Assembly: GCF_018613655.1 (NCBI RefSeq)
Contig: NZ_JAGGPW010000001.1
Span: forward strand, 52,800-116,799
Direction of reading: 5' to 3'
Source: Planococcus sp. ISL-109
GTDB taxonomy: Bacteria; Bacillota; Bacilli; Bacillales_A; Planococcaceae
Length of the DNA stretch: 64,000 nucleotides
Part shown: one piece after another, positions 51,801-60,108 of the stretch
How positions within the stretch are numbered: position 1 is the stretch's first letter
Layout: each line of letters starts with the position of its first letter
The notes under the pieces: model-generated
What the model saw: the letters and a program-made list of their open reading frames with translations, nothing else
The model's database searches: none
Told to the model about the DNA's origin: nothing
Translations under genes and position numbers: made by a program

Positions 51801-52069
51801 CCAGTTTCATCGTTATATCTCAGAGTAAGACTTAAATCTCTGCTATTTGATGGCGAAGAAAAAGCCATATAAACACTTCTCACCCCAGATATATCATCCT
51901 CAATATCCGCACTAAATGTAATTGTTTCTCCTACAGACGCTTCCTTAGGACTGATATTCACACTCTTTACAACTGGAGGCGTCGAATCTCCTTCAGCAAA
52001 CACCGGCACCATTCCAGAAACTAATTGGAACATCATTAAAAACACAGTGAACATAATTACTTTCTTCAT
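48863..52069 (-). CDS. Large surface protein with Ig-like, FN3 and three CWB2 domains
   Basis: 1068 residues from ATG 52069 (AGAAGG upstream; the frame opens at 52090). Signal peptide KKVIMFTVFLMMFQLVSGM. Two nearly identical domains of about 115 residues begin GDSTPPVVKSVNISPKEASV (about 25-255); then a parallel-strand region with IADDVTITGNVYVYGTLI (about 285-330), a fibronectin type III domain (PTEIQVSWDANSEQDLKGYE), three bacterial Ig repeats each with an Asp/Ser-rich DKSTAVKGSAEAESFVSVKA-like start, and three C-terminal CWB2 repeats (RISGASRYDTAVAISKKGW, RIGGKNRFDTAALIADRL, RYGGKSRYETGFEVNSKL) that bind secondary wall polymers without covalent links. Probable adhesin or matrix protein. 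Promoter expected in 52070-52260. Confidence 0.9.
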   Translation of the reverse strand: MKKVIMFTVFLMMFQLVSGMVPVFAEGDSTPPVVKSVNISPKEASVGETITFSADIEDDISGVRSVYMAFSSPSNSRDLSLTLRYNDETGLYEATHRVAEADEGGLWKFIYIGAFDQVDNYESYRAYDFENNLDFRIHNEKGDSTPPVVKSVDISPKEASVGETITFSADIEDDISGVRSVYMAFSSPSNSRDLSLTLRYNDETGLYEATHRVGEADERGLWKFTYIGAFDQVDNYESYRAYDFENNLDFIIQSGESDLENTSINDPALPYAVVTKNEAWINKTIDKDLYIGPNSTITIADDVTITGNVYVYGTLITHGGLSIGGTLNAKTVTYGSTSYAAPGAVRIVGWSNSIRSTKVSNQAYPVPFNIYSEGLTNETDTAVIEGKTLPFLDVTMQGNPVSLEADGSFKATAEQVTSDGIQFNLRDVFGNNMKKELAVTDVVPPAAVQNFTVSKTTPTEIQVSWDANSEQDLKGYEVYLNGELADTLPAETLEYTFSKLQEGTAYEVAIAAADFSDNVSKVIETTGTTSLSKPTVNPVSDKATSVTGQAFPGTTVSVEKGDSEIGSSSVNSNGEFNIEIPAQKAGTELYVFAKNKSGIISDRTKITVEDKTPPATPTIKEVTDKSTAVKGSAEAESFVSVKAQGTELGKAKANKDGNFEVSIAKQKAGTKLSVTATDAAGNISTAVETTVSDVTAPEIPTVNQVTHKSTEITGSAEAFGEVSVMKDSEILASGTATANGSYLIAIDPQAVETKLEVFVTDQAGNQSVKASVLVEKALPEETVRISGASRYDTAVAISKKGWKTADTVVLATASDFPDALAGGPLAFQEDAPILLTRTASLTKETKAEIERLGAEKVIILGSKGAVSLEVEAELKQMKVVIERIGGKNRFDTAALIADRLDSAEAVVAYGFNFPDVLSVSSYAAKNGIPILLTRADRLPAETAAALKSTSKTHVIGSIGAVGEAVFNALPNPVRYGGKSRYETGFEVNSKLQMGNEKAFIATGTNFPDALAGSVLAAKNNAPILLVKGDTIPEATAEQLDMYESYVIFGGTGAVGETVREQLNKQLNN
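51300..51990 (-). repeat. Tandem 345-bp repeat inside the CWB2 protein gene
   Basis: Plus-strand blocks at about 51310-51640 and 51655-51985 are almost identical (for example CATATGCTCGGTAACTCTCA at both 51344 and 51689), differing at a handful of bases. They encode the two N-terminal domains. Such high DNA identity indicates a recent duplication or ongoing gene conversion. Confidence 0.85.
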
Positions 52070-52451
52070 TAAGCTGGACCTTCTTACCATTATTATTAAC
52101 CACCAATCATATGTATTTGAATATACTTCAGTCCATTATATAACGTGTAGAGAGTATGTATACAAAAATCACTAATATTGTAAATTTTTTATATATAATT
52201 TCACCTTTCCTTCAAATTCATTTGGTTCAAATGACGCAGAAAAAAACTATTTGTTTTATAAACGAATCGAACCCCAAATGAAGGCTGCTTTGAAACAGCG
52301 TTCCCATTTGGGGTTCAATACAACAGATATTTCATTCACAGATCTAATTAAATAGTTCTCACTAAATTACAGTGATCAACAATATTAGAATGGTTCTTTC
52401 AGCCGATCCGTTCAGTTTCAATGCTGCTCTTCTTCCACTGACCATCGACTT
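52070..52451. other. Intergenic region between prs-like and CWB2 genes
   Basis: AT-rich upstream region of the CWB2 gene, plus the hairpin at 52269-52316 (GAACCCCAAATG/CATTTGGGGTTC, 24-nt interval), a possible terminator for the prs-like gene, although without a clean T-run. Confidence 0.5.
52269..52316 (-). terminator. Hairpin downstream of the prs-like gene
   Basis: Perfect 12-bp stem GAACCCCAAATG/CATTTGGGGTTC with a long loop containing GCTGTTTC/GAAACAGC-like pairing. No strong U-tract. Confidence 0.45.
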
Positions 52452-53402
52452 TTATTCAAATAACGGGCTTACCGATTTTTCGTTGTGGACGTGTTCGATC
52501 GCTTCAGCCAACAAAGGAGCGACGGAAAGAATGGTGATTTTCGGAATGCGTTTATTCTCAGGTATATGGATGGTATTGGTGACTACCAGTTCCGTAATGG
52601 CGGATTCTTCGATTCTTTGAATTGAATCGCCCGATAGGACCGCATGTGTACAGCAGGCATAAACACCTTTCGCACCATTTTCCACGAGGAGATTGGCAGC
52701 TAAAGAAACCGTAGCTGCGGTATCGATGATATCCACAATGATGATGACATTCTTGCCTTGGATATCGCCGACAATATTCATCGAATCGGGCTCGCCCGGC
52801 TGCATGCGGCGTTTATCGATAAAGCCGATCGGCACGTCCAAATGGTCTGCCAGCTTACGGGCTCTTCCCAGCCCTCCATTGTCCGGCGCCACCACGATGG
52901 CGTCCTCCAATTTCTTATTGGAGAAGTGTTCCGATAAAATCTTTCCGCCCCGCAACTGGTCTACCGGTATGTTGAAGAAACCTTGCACTTGTGGAGCATG
53001 AAAATCCATTGTGATGATGTGTGTAGCCCCCGCTTTCACGAGCATATTGGCCACCAATTTAGCCGTGATCGGTTCGCGGGAACTCGCTTTCCGGTCTTGG
53101 CGCGCGTAACCGTAATAAGGCATGACCACAGTGATGCTATCCGCTGATGCCCGCTTCAGTGCATCGATCATGATCAAAAGTTCCATGACATGTTCAGTCC
53201 CCGGTTGGGATGTCGACTGGACCACGTAGACTTCTGCACCTCGGACACTTTCTTCAATATGAATTCGAATTTCCCCATCGCTAAAGTGGGTAATGGAATT
53301 TTTGCCTAGCTCACAGCCGAGTTTATCTGCAATCTCCTGAGCCAATTCCGGATTTGAATTCAACGAAAAAAGCTTGAAGTTTTTTCTTAATTGATAAGCC
53401 AT
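52452..53402 (-). CDS. prs: Ribose-phosphate pyrophosphokinase, divergent second copy
   Basis: 316 residues, class I PRPP synthetase. ATP loop region [20 protein letters not shown] (97-116), His in [15 protein letters not shown] (135), and the ribose-5-phosphate/PRPP region. The PRPP loop, normally DDIIDTAGT, reads VDIIDTAAT at 223-231, so the first Asp is Val and the Gly is Ala; SPDHGG is APDNGG (172-177). A vegetative Bacillus prs lies beside glmU and has the standard loop, so this is a paralogue with possibly changed kinetics or regulation. AGGGGAG ribosome binding site. Single gene between a terminator and the CWB2 gene. Confidence 0.88.
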   Translation of the reverse strand: MAYQLRKNFKLFSLNSNPELAQEIADKLGCELGKNSITHFSDGEIRIHIEESVRGAEVYVVQSTSQPGTEHVMELLIMIDALKRASADSITVVMPYYGYARQDRKASSREPITAKLVANMLVKAGATHIITMDFHAPQVQGFFNIPVDQLRGGKILSEHFSNKKLEDAIVVAPDNGGLGRARKLADHLDVPIGFIDKRRMQPGEPDSMNIVGDIQGKNVIIIVDIIDTAATVSLAANLLVENGAKGVYACCTHAVLSGDSIQRIEESAITELVVTNTIHIPENKRIPKITILSVAPLLAEAIEHVHNEKSVSPLFE

Positions 53403-53541
53403 ATTTCAGCTCCCCTTTCAGCAAATACTGATTTTGTAAAACTTGATAGCTGACTGTTTCCCATGAAGGTAGACTTTCATCATGTGGCTTGTATCAGTTA
53501 GTTTCATGATATCTCTTTACTAATGCAATAGCCAACAAAGA

Positions 53542-53579
53542 CAAAAAACAGCGGGTAGAAAACTCCGCCGTTTTTTGTC
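53542..53579. terminator. Bidirectional terminator upstream of prs-like gene
   Basis: AAAAAAC-a-GCGG pairs with CCGC-c-GTTTTTT. On the minus strand it ends the two small membrane protein genes at 53685 and 54073. Confidence 0.75.
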
Positions 53580-53633
53580 CTATAATTGTTATGAATCAAT
53601 GCAAGATAAGTTGAACTAAAAAATCTCAGCTCT

Positions 53634-53650
53634 AGATATTCCGCAAAACC
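53634..53650. repeat. Family C repeat, copy 7 (17-bp remnant)
   Basis: GATATTCCGCAAAACCA matches the extreme left end of family C; the rest is absent. Confidence 0.5.
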
Positions 53651-53684
53651 AGTAAAAATTCAAAGAGCGTTCGATTGGACTTTG

Positions 53685-54002
53685 TTATTCACTCAACAAA
53701 AATTCCATCACAACATCTGCATACCAAACTAAAAAGATTAACCCAATCAACGAAGCAGCCATCAATAAGGACACCATGCGAAAAGCCAATAGCTGATATC
53801 TGTCCGGAAAAAACTTCTCGCTGCACCAAAATGCAAAGGTGAAGAACAAGCCGAGCACAGCGAAGGGACCGTCTCCGTATGAAAATCCTTCATCCAACTC
53901 CCGCTTTTCGCCATTTTTTAACGGCTTGAATGCTACATATATATTTTGAATCGCCACGCTCCCCAAAATGAGCGTAAAGGCGGCAGAAGCCCACAGCGGC
54001 AA
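53685..54002 (-). CDS. Membrane protein, three helices, unknown
   Basis: 105 residues, TTG start (plus CAA at 54000-54002) with AGGGGAG 8 bp upstream. Helices near 5-25, 47-62 and 72-97; loop KPLKNGEKRELDEGFSYGDG. No family recognised. 70 bp downstream of the next small membrane protein gene on the same strand. Confidence 0.6.
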   Translation of the reverse strand: MPLWASAAFTLILGSVAIQNIYVAFKPLKNGEKRELDEGFSYGDGPFAVLGLFFTFAFWCSEKFFPDRYQLLAFRMVSLLMAASLIGLIFLVWYADVVMEFLLSE

Positions 54003-54072
54003 ATCTTGTTCTCCCCTTTAACCTATTCTTTGTTTAACATTCTTCGATGAATCATAATGTTCTCCTCTACTG

Positions 54073-54534
54073 TTATCCAAGAATGACCGCCAGATTTTCA
54101 TCAATCCGTTCCAGCACCTCGACATATCCAAAGGCCAGCGCTAGATACAATAGCAAGAACACCGATGCGAAGCTTATGAGTTTCACTTTCGCGCTCAGAT
54201 GGAACAGCTTGATGCGCTTGTGCTCGATAATGAAGTATAAGCTCACCGGAATGAGCAAGGAGATGAATGCCAAGTATTGTTGCAGCGTATTGATGTCGGT
54301 CTCCATGGCGATTAAACGCAGCCAGTCGCTCGTTTCGTAGTCCTCGACATTCACCGTCACTGTGCTTTTCTCGATGCTTCCTTGTGTGATGGTAATTCCT
54401 TCACGCACCTGCTCAAAACTGACCGCTCCCGGAAAGATGTTCAGGTGCGCAATTATAAAAGACGTGAATACCAATAACACTAGATAAGGCAACATTTTCC
54501 TATTGTCGTTTTTTCTTGAATGGGTTTGATTCAT
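54073..54534 (-). CDS. Membrane protein, three helices, unknown
   Basis: 153 residues with GGAGAG ribosome binding site. Basic N-terminus, helix LPYLVLLVFTSFIIAHLNIF, an extracellular-type loop of about 60 residues, then two helices separated by EHKRIKLFHLSAKVKL. Divergent from the ABC-permease unit at 54711. Function unknown. Confidence 0.6.
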   Translation of the reverse strand: MNQTHSRKNDNRKMLPYLVLLVFTSFIIAHLNIFPGAVSFEQVREGITITQGSIEKSTVTVNVEDYETSDWLRLIAMETDINTLQQYLAFISLLIPVSLYFIIEHKRIKLFHLSAKVKLISFASVFLLLYLALAFGYVEVLERIDENLAVILG

Positions 54535-54710
54535 GCGCTCTCCTACTCCTTCACTCTAATTAAGCACCTGCATCAAAGTGCTTAGAACCATGAATATCAA
54601 CCATTCATTGAGAGAAAATTCCGCTTTTTTGAAACCATATTTTCATTATACCGTATAGATATGTTAGGGATATTAACATTTTTTTCAAAATATACTAATT
54701 GGAGGTACGT

Positions 54711-55034
54711 ATGAACAATATACTCGTTGTCTCGATTACCATTCTCGTGTTGGCATTCGGCAATTGGATCGCTGCCTTTTTTCTGCCACTCGGATTTTTG
54801 GATATCGCTATTCCCTTCGCCGGGCTCGCGGTAGTACTCGTCTACTTTTTCAAATCGAATGGCGGGATGGCAAGCCGCCATTTGGATATGTCGATCCAAG
54901 GATCTACCGGCATCCGGATGGAACAGACAACCCCAGTCACCGACAGGTCCTATGTATTGATTGGCGCGGTTTTATACTTATTATTAATGGTAGGAATTAC
55001 GTTCTTTGTGTATCGTGACTATTTTTTGAATTGA
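54711..55034 (+). CDS. Small membrane protein next to fused ABC permease
   Basis: 107 residues from ATG 54711 (TGGAGG 5 bp upstream). Helices LVVSITILVLAFGNWIAAFF, LDIAIPFAGLAVVLVYFF and VLIGAVLYLLLMVGITFFVY with a central polar segment RHLDMSIQGSTGIRMEQTTP. Likely co-transcribed with the permease, 39 bp downstream. No family known. Confidence 0.65.
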   Translation: MNNILVVSITILVLAFGNWIAAFFLPLGFLDIAIPFAGLAVVLVYFFKSNGGMASRHLDMSIQGSTGIRMEQTTPVTDRSYVLIGAVLYLLLMVGITFFVYRDYFLN

Positions 55035-55073
55035 TTGATCGGTTCTTAATTACTTTTCATAGAGGTGGAAGAA

Positions 55074-57053
55074 ATGAAACGGTTGCTGGAGGTTTTCATG
55101 AAGTTTATATACGGAGTGATCGGCATCGTCTTGATCAGTGCCACGCCTGCCTTATTCGGCGGCGCTTCTTTTTTGGATTTCCGCTCTTATCTGACGGCTT
55201 TGCAGCAAGTGTTCGCCGCTTTTTTCACGCCTGCAGAATGGACGCTGCACTACCAAAACCCCTTAAGCTTTGAAACTTGGCCTGTCAGTTTTTCGGAGTT
55301 CTTAAGCGGACCTTATTTGTATTCGATGCCTATTTTATTCATGGCTTTAGCATTAGCCTTTATTCTGGCCTTTATCCTATCATTTATCGTGTTATTAACG
55401 GACGGTGCCATCAAAGGTTTCTTATTGCGGACTGCGAAAATCATTGAATCGTTTCCCGATTTCGCCTACATATTCCTGATCCAAATTGCGGTTTTGTTCT
55501 TTTTCCAAAAAACCGGCATTTTGCTGCTTAGCTTTTACAGCCTGGGGGATGACCGAATTTACTTGGCGCCTGTTTTGTGCCTCGCGGTCTTGCCTGCACT
55601 GTTGTTTTTCAAGCTTTTTATCCTGTTGTATGAACAAGAACAGCAGCGTTCTTATATCGAATTGGCGCGCTCAAAAGGCTTGAGCCAATTTGATATCCTT
55701 TGGAAGCATTGCACATCTAATGTGTTGCAAAGCGTATTTTATCAATCAAAATCGATCGTCTGGCTGACACTTTCCACTTTGTTGATTGTGGAATATTTGT
55801 TCGGCCTGAATGGGATTCTCTATTATTTGCGCTCTGACTTCAGTCCGAAGGGAATCACTTTTATTCTATTAAGCATTTTCATCCCCTTCTTTCTCATCTA
55901 CACGGTTATAGAGCTCGTACTGCTTAGAAAATTTGAAATCGAACGGAACGCTGTGTTCGAGAAATTCAACCTGCGCCTTTTTGACTTTCAGGAGATTCGG
56001 TCCAGCATCCGTTCACTGTTTTCGATAAATAAGATGCAGATGCTGCGCTCCCGTTTTATCCGAAAACCTAAAATCCTCCTTCCGGCATTGCTTGTTGCGG
56101 GGCTTCTCCTGACGAGCCTCCTGTACGCCGCTGTGACGGGAGACCATATTGCCCAAACCCAATATCTTTATGGTCAAGATGGCGGCATTGACAGCAGCGC
56201 TCCTCATGCGCCTTCTGCTCAAGTGGTTTTCGGCACCGATCCTTACGGCTATTCGATCGCCCAGCAATTATTGGTCGGCATGAAATCCACCATCATTTTG
56301 AGCTTGCTCATCGCTGGGCTGCGAATCTTTTTCGGCTACCTATTCGGCATTCTTTACACTTTCTTTTTTACACGCAGAATTCGCCAGGCCGTCAATTCCA
56401 TCGCAGACGGCATGCATTTCTTGCCGCTGACCTTGCTTACGTTCATTTTGCTGATTCCTGTTCTTATCGGCCGTGGTGAATGGGACACCACCTTAACAGA
56501 GCGGCTGATTTACCAAGTGCTGATCATGTCTCTGGTGGTGCTGCCCGTCACGACTAGTGCCATTGGCAACGAAATGAATGAAACTTTGAAAAAAGAATAC
56601 GTCATCAGCTCTGTTTTGATGGGCGGTTCGATGAGCTGGATTTTGGCGAAGCATATCCAGCCCGCTCTGTGGCCGAAACTGGCGTTAATGTGGGTGCAGC
56701 ATATTGTCCAAGTGCTGCAGATGTTCGTTCACTTAGGGATCTTGTCTGTTTTTGTCGGGGGCGCCCTTTCGCAATCCGACTCCCCGCGCCTGGTTCCCGA
56801 AATATACGAGCTGTCCGGCATGATCGCCATTTCACGGGAAGTTTTTGCCACTAACCAATATTGGATGATTATTCCGCCGCTGGCTGTCTTCATGATATTG
56901 ATTTACTGCTTCAGCGCGATTGCCGATGGGCTTATACAAAAGCAAGCTCCTCCACTGCCCGTCCAAAAAGCGGAAAAAGCACCAGAGCCTCACAGCTTAA
57001 GCAGTTCTTTTACGAGGATCAACAATCCAAAAATCAGTGAAGATGCGAATTAA
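55074..57053 (+). CDS. Fused DppB-DppC-like ABC transporter permease, no partner genes
   Basis: 659 residues from ATG 55074 (AGAGGTGG upstream). Two permease halves in one chain: half 1 (about 1-310) has helices and the EAA-loop-like SYIELARSKGLSQFDILWKH; half 2 (about 330-640) begins with the DppC-like KPKILLPALLVAGLLLTSLL and has a second loop EYVISSVLMGGSMSWILAKH. Peptide/nickel transporters normally encode these as two genes with two ATPases and a binding protein; none of those is adjacent. The C-terminal tail (about 40 residues) is polar. It may use ATPases encoded elsewhere. Ends at terminator 57089-57136. Confidence 0.8.
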   Translation: MKRLLEVFMKFIYGVIGIVLISATPALFGGASFLDFRSYLTALQQVFAAFFTPAEWTLHYQNPLSFETWPVSFSEFLSGPYLYSMPILFMALALAFILAFILSFIVLLTDGAIKGFLLRTAKIIESFPDFAYIFLIQIAVLFFFQKTGILLLSFYSLGDDRIYLAPVLCLAVLPALLFFKLFILLYEQEQQRSYIELARSKGLSQFDILWKHCTSNVLQSVFYQSKSIVWLTLSTLLIVEYLFGLNGILYYLRSDFSPKGITFILLSIFIPFFLIYTVIELVLLRKFEIERNAVFEKFNLRLFDFQEIRSSIRSLFSINKMQMLRSRFIRKPKILLPALLVAGLLLTSLLYAAVTGDHIAQTQYLYGQDGGIDSSAPHAPSAQVVFGTDPYGYSIAQQLLVGMKSTIILSLLIAGLRIFFGYLFGILYTFFFTRRIRQAVNSIADGMHFLPLTLLTFILLIPVLIGRGEWDTTLTERLIYQVLIMSLVVLPVTTSAIGNEMNETLKKEYVISSVLMGGSMSWILAKHIQPALWPKLALMWVQHIVQVLQMFVHLGILSVFVGGALSQSDSPRLVPEIYELSGMIAISREVFATNQYWMIIPPLAVFMILIYCFSAIADGLIQKQAPPLPVQKAEKAPEPHSLSSSFTRINNPKISEDAN

Positions 57054-57088
57054 CTTGTGCTTAGCTATCCTTAAGTTTTAACGTTTTC

Positions 57089-57136
57089 AAGGAATACCCG
57101 TCAGCTGATAACTCAGCTGACGGGTATTCCTTTTGC
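57089..57136. terminator. Terminator after the ABC permease
   Basis: AAGGAATACCCGTCAGCTGA pairs perfectly with its complement (loop TAAC); T4 follows. It also faces the convergent SRPBCC gene. Confidence 0.92.
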
Positions 57137-57157
57137 TATTCGAGTGGATTACACAAA

Positions 57158-57622
57158 CTATTTCGCACTGCTTTGCGCTTCTGCAATCCGCTTCAGTTCA
57201 CTTGCCCGGTTCATAACGAATCGCGTCATATAACGTTCGAGAAACAGTTTGTCGGCGAGCTTGCCGATGATTCCATAAGGCGATCGGTAGGAAAAGCGCT
57301 CTTTCATGATTGTCCCGCCTCTATCCGCTGTGAACTCATGTGTGTGAGTGAACGAATGGAAAGCGCCTTTGACCATTTCATCGCTAAAACGGTGCGGCCG
57401 GTCCATCTCGGTGATTTTCGATGTGAGCTTCTGGCGGACGCCGAGATGCGTCGCTTCCCATGTCACCCAATCGCCGAGTTCCATCAAACCGCTCGTCGTC
57501 CCGTCAATTGCCAGTTCGTTGGTCTTTGCCAATGTCACCATATGCACATCAATGCTTCTTGCCAAATCAAAACAGTGTTCGATCGGGGCTTCAATGAAAG
57601 TTTCATGGAGAATCTCCGGCAT
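57158..57622 (-). CDS. SRPBCC/START-like fold protein
   Basis: 154 residues from ATG 57622 (AGAGGGGG 6 bp upstream; longer frame to 57667 rejected). EILHETFIEAPIEHCFDLAR is the typical SRPBCC first strand and helix, followed by GDWVTWEATHLGVRQKLTSK and a C-terminal helix DKLFLERYMTRFVMNRASEL. Related small proteins are annotated as cell-division inhibitor or cyclase-like; the fold binds hydrophobic ligands. Substrate unknown. Confidence 0.78.
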   Translation of the reverse strand: MPEILHETFIEAPIEHCFDLARSIDVHMVTLAKTNELAIDGTTSGLMELGDWVTWEATHLGVRQKLTSKITEMDRPHRFSDEMVKGAFHSFTHTHEFTADRGGTIMKERFSYRSPYGIIGKLADKLFLERYMTRFVMNRASELKRIAEAQSSAK

Positions 57623-57721
57623 CGCGTCCCCCTCTTTTCTCGTTTTCGCCAGCTTATATTCACTCATAGTTGATCGCTTATCATTGCTTACCCTTTGCCC
57701 GCCTTCTTTAGTCCAAGGCTA

Positions 57722-57951
57722 GTTGTTGTTGGAAGGGTCCTATCAGGAAGAAGGCATGACCGATTACGCAGCGCAAGTTCAGCATGTATTTGAATGCATC
57801 GATCAGAGCGGGATTTGTGATTGAGCAAGTGGTGGAAACCGATGTGCCTGCTGAATTGAAACATGTGGAAGCGGAACTGTTGGATCGTTACTATTCGCTG
57901 TACAAAGCGCAGAGATTCCCGACGACTTTCATTATTAAAGCACTGAAATAA
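57722..57951 (+). pseudogene. Methyltransferase C-terminal remnant with frameshift
   Basis: In one frame 57722-57826 reads LLLEGSYQEEGMTDYAAQVQ; the following part is in another frame, MYLNASIRAGFVIEQVVETD then PAELKHVEAELLDRYYSLYK and FPTTFIIKALK before TAA at 57949. This is the C-terminal pattern of SAM-dependent methyltransferases (AGFxIE, P..FI.KA). The N-terminal SAM-binding domain is gone and a frameshift lies near 57785. Followed by an intact-looking terminator at 57964. Confidence 0.75.
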
Positions 57952-57963
57952 GGTTCAAATCTA

Positions 57964-58008
57964 CGAGACCCCGTTTGGCGCAATCGCTCAAACAGGGTCT
58001 CGTTTTTA
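57964..58008 (+). terminator. Terminator of the former methyltransferase gene
   Basis: CGAGACCC-cgTTTG pairs with CAAA-ca-GGGTCTCG, followed by T5. Confidence 0.85.
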
Positions 58009-58105
58009 ATTTCGGCTTGTGGAAAAACTGGACTGAAATTTATTAAACTATTAGATCGCTTGGAATGGCTATAGCTTCCGGACGCTCTTTTGGAGGCTTT
58101 CTGTC

Positions 58106-59437
58106 TCATTCAGCACTCCATTTCCGCTGATAATAGATGATGGTCAGCAGGACGATGAATTCCGAGATCGGAATCGCAAGCCATGCCCCCGTGACACCAA
58201 AGAACACCGGGAGAATGGTCAGCAAAATCAGCAGCACCACGATTTCACGTGCAGCGGTGATCCATGTCGCCATGCGGATATTTCCGGTCGACTGGTAATA
58301 CGTCATCATGACGAAGTTCGTGCCCATGAACAGGTATCCGATAAAGAACAGTTGAATGCCCGGAACTGCCAAGTCCAGCACGGAGTCTGGAAAATCACCG
58401 AAAACACCCGCAATGGAAGCCGCGAAAAACTGGCCGATCAAGAAAAAAACTGCGCCCGCCGTAACAGCTGTTCCAATCGCCAACTGAAGCGTCTTTTTGA
58501 TTTTCGCGTGGTCTTGCGCTCCGCTATAATAGCTGACCAACGGCTGGATCGCCGAGCCCATGCCGAGAAACATGAGAAGCATGACACTGTGTACATAATT
58601 GAGAATCGCAAATGCAGAAACTCCGGATGTGCCGGCTAAGCGCTCGAACACATTATTATGCGAGATGGTGAACACCGACATGCCGACTTCTGCTAGAAAG
58701 CTCGGGAAGCCGATCACTAAGATCAATAGCATCAGCTTGCGGTTCAACTTAAAACGCACGAACCGCAAATTATTGCTTTTTTTGAAGAAATGCGTGCAGA
58801 GGACCAGCATCCCGATAAACGCTGCGATTAAAGTCGCAGCCGCAGCACCCATGACGCCGAAGTCCAAAATGAATAGAAAAATATAGTTCAGCGCGATATT
58901 CAGCAAGGAAGTCGTGACAAGCGACACCATCGCCAAATTCGGGCTGCCGTCATTGCGGACCATAATGCTGAGGGCATTCTCCAGCGTAAAGACAAAACCG
59001 AACAATAGCATCAAGTACAAATAATCCGCGACGTATGGATAAGTCTCGGCATTCGCGCCGAGCAAATAGGCAAGCTCTGTCCGGAACGGAAATGCCAGCA
59101 ACCCGATGAGGAGCGTGACCGCGAAAATCGACACGATGGCATGCGAGAATACGATGCGCGCCTCATCCGCCCGCTTGGCTCCCATAAGCGCGGAAAAGCG
59201 GGTAGCTCCACCGACTCCGATCCACAGCGACATTGCGACAAACAGTGTGTAAACAGGTACGGCAATGCCGACACCGCCCAGCGCGACCGGCCCGAGCCGA
59301 TTGCCGACCATAATCCCGTCGGCGACAATATTGACTGCCATCAGCAACATGCCGATGGTCGACGGCACTAAATAACGGATAAACGATTTGCTGACCGGAT
59401 CCGTGTCAAGCCGGTGCACGGTGTGCTGTTCTTTCAT
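58106..59437 (-). CDS. MATE-family multidrug/sodium antiporter
   Basis: 443 residues from ATG 59437 (GAGGAGGAG upstream; frame opens at 59461). Twelve membrane helices in two bundles; SFIRYLVPSTIGMLLMAVNI, IVADGIMVGNRLGPVALGGV and the mirrored LMFLGMGSAIQPLVSYYSGA are MATE hallmarks. Exports cationic drugs or metabolites with Na+ or H+. Lies downstream of the TetR gene; each is preceded by a GAAAACT palindrome, so the regulator likely represses both. Confidence 0.93.
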   Translation of the reverse strand: MKEQHTVHRLDTDPVSKSFIRYLVPSTIGMLLMAVNIVADGIMVGNRLGPVALGGVGIAVPVYTLFVAMSLWIGVGGATRFSALMGAKRADEARIVFSHAIVSIFAVTLLIGLLAFPFRTELAYLLGANAETYPYVADYLYLMLLFGFVFTLENALSIMVRNDGSPNLAMVSLVTTSLLNIALNYIFLFILDFGVMGAAAATLIAAFIGMLVLCTHFFKKSNNLRFVRFKLNRKLMLLILVIGFPSFLAEVGMSVFTISHNNVFERLAGTSGVSAFAILNYVHSVMLLMFLGMGSAIQPLVSYYSGAQDHAKIKKTLQLAIGTAVTAGAVFFLIGQFFAASIAGVFGDFPDSVLDLAVPGIQLFFIGYLFMGTNFVMMTYYQSTGNIRMATWITAAREIVVLLILLTILPVFFGVTGAWLAIPISEFIVLLTIIYYQRKWSAE

Positions 59438-59468
59438 GATTGATGCTCCTCCTCGGTCCAAAACTACC

Positions 59469-59496
59469 GAAAACTTTTTTTGTTTTTTTAGTTTTC
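59469..59496. promoter_or_regulatory. Operator 2 (MATE gene)
   Basis: GAAAACT...AGTTTTC inverted repeat with a T-rich centre (28 bp overall), located between the TetR stop and the MATE start. Same half-site as operator 1 at 60109-60138. Confidence 0.7.
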
Positions 59497-59538
59497 TAAC
59501 GGTCCAAAAAATACTGGCCTGCGACAGCCAGCACCTCT

Positions 59539-60093
59539 CTAACCTTTTTTCATGAAACCGTGCATCAATAAGTCACTCATCAATTCGACAGCCTCTTTAA
59601 CAGAAATGCTTTGTTCGGAAAAAAACTGTTGATCCAGTGAAATATTGACGACGTTCAAAATCATCTTGACTAATAAATCGATGTTTTGCTCTTTGATAAG
59701 GCCGGATTTCATGCCTTCTTCAAGCAATTGCTTTAACTCATCCCATTGATTCAACTCCCGGTCGACCCGCTCCCATTGCTCCGGGTAATAGCGTTTCAAC
59801 TGCTCCAAAACACGCAAATCGTAAAATTCACTGTGGTTGGGGATAATCAATATCGTTTGATGGATTTTCTCTTCCAGGCTCAAGGTTTCATCTTCTCTGA
59901 TTGCGCGCGAGCGTTCTTCATGCTCCAAGAAAGTCAGGTCGATGATGGATTCGAGTATCTCCAGTTTGGAGGAAAAGTTTTCATATAAGGTGCGCTTGCT
60001 GATACCGAGCCGTTTCGACAGATCATCCATCGTAAACTTGATGCCGTTATTGCGGGTTTCTTCGATAAATGCCTGCATGATTCTGGTTTTCAC
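59539..60093 (-). CDS. TetR-family repressor
   Basis: 184 residues, GTG start with AGAGGAGG upstream. HTH region: RNNGIKFTMDDLSKRLGISK RTLYENFSSKLEIL (about 13-46), then an all-helical ligand domain. Autoregulated through the palindrome just before its ribosome binding site and presumed repressor of the MATE gene 100 bp downstream. Inducer unknown. Confidence 0.92.
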   Translation of the reverse strand: MKTRIMQAFIEETRNNGIKFTMDDLSKRLGISKRTLYENFSSKLEILESIIDLTFLEHEERSRAIREDETLSLEEKIHQTILIIPNHSEFYDLRVLEQLKRYYPEQWERVDRELNQWDELKQLLEEGMKSGLIKEQNIDLLVKMILNVVNISLDQQFFSEQSISVKEAVELMSDLLMHGFMKKG

Positions 60094-60108
60094 ATTCGAA
60101 CCTCCTCT

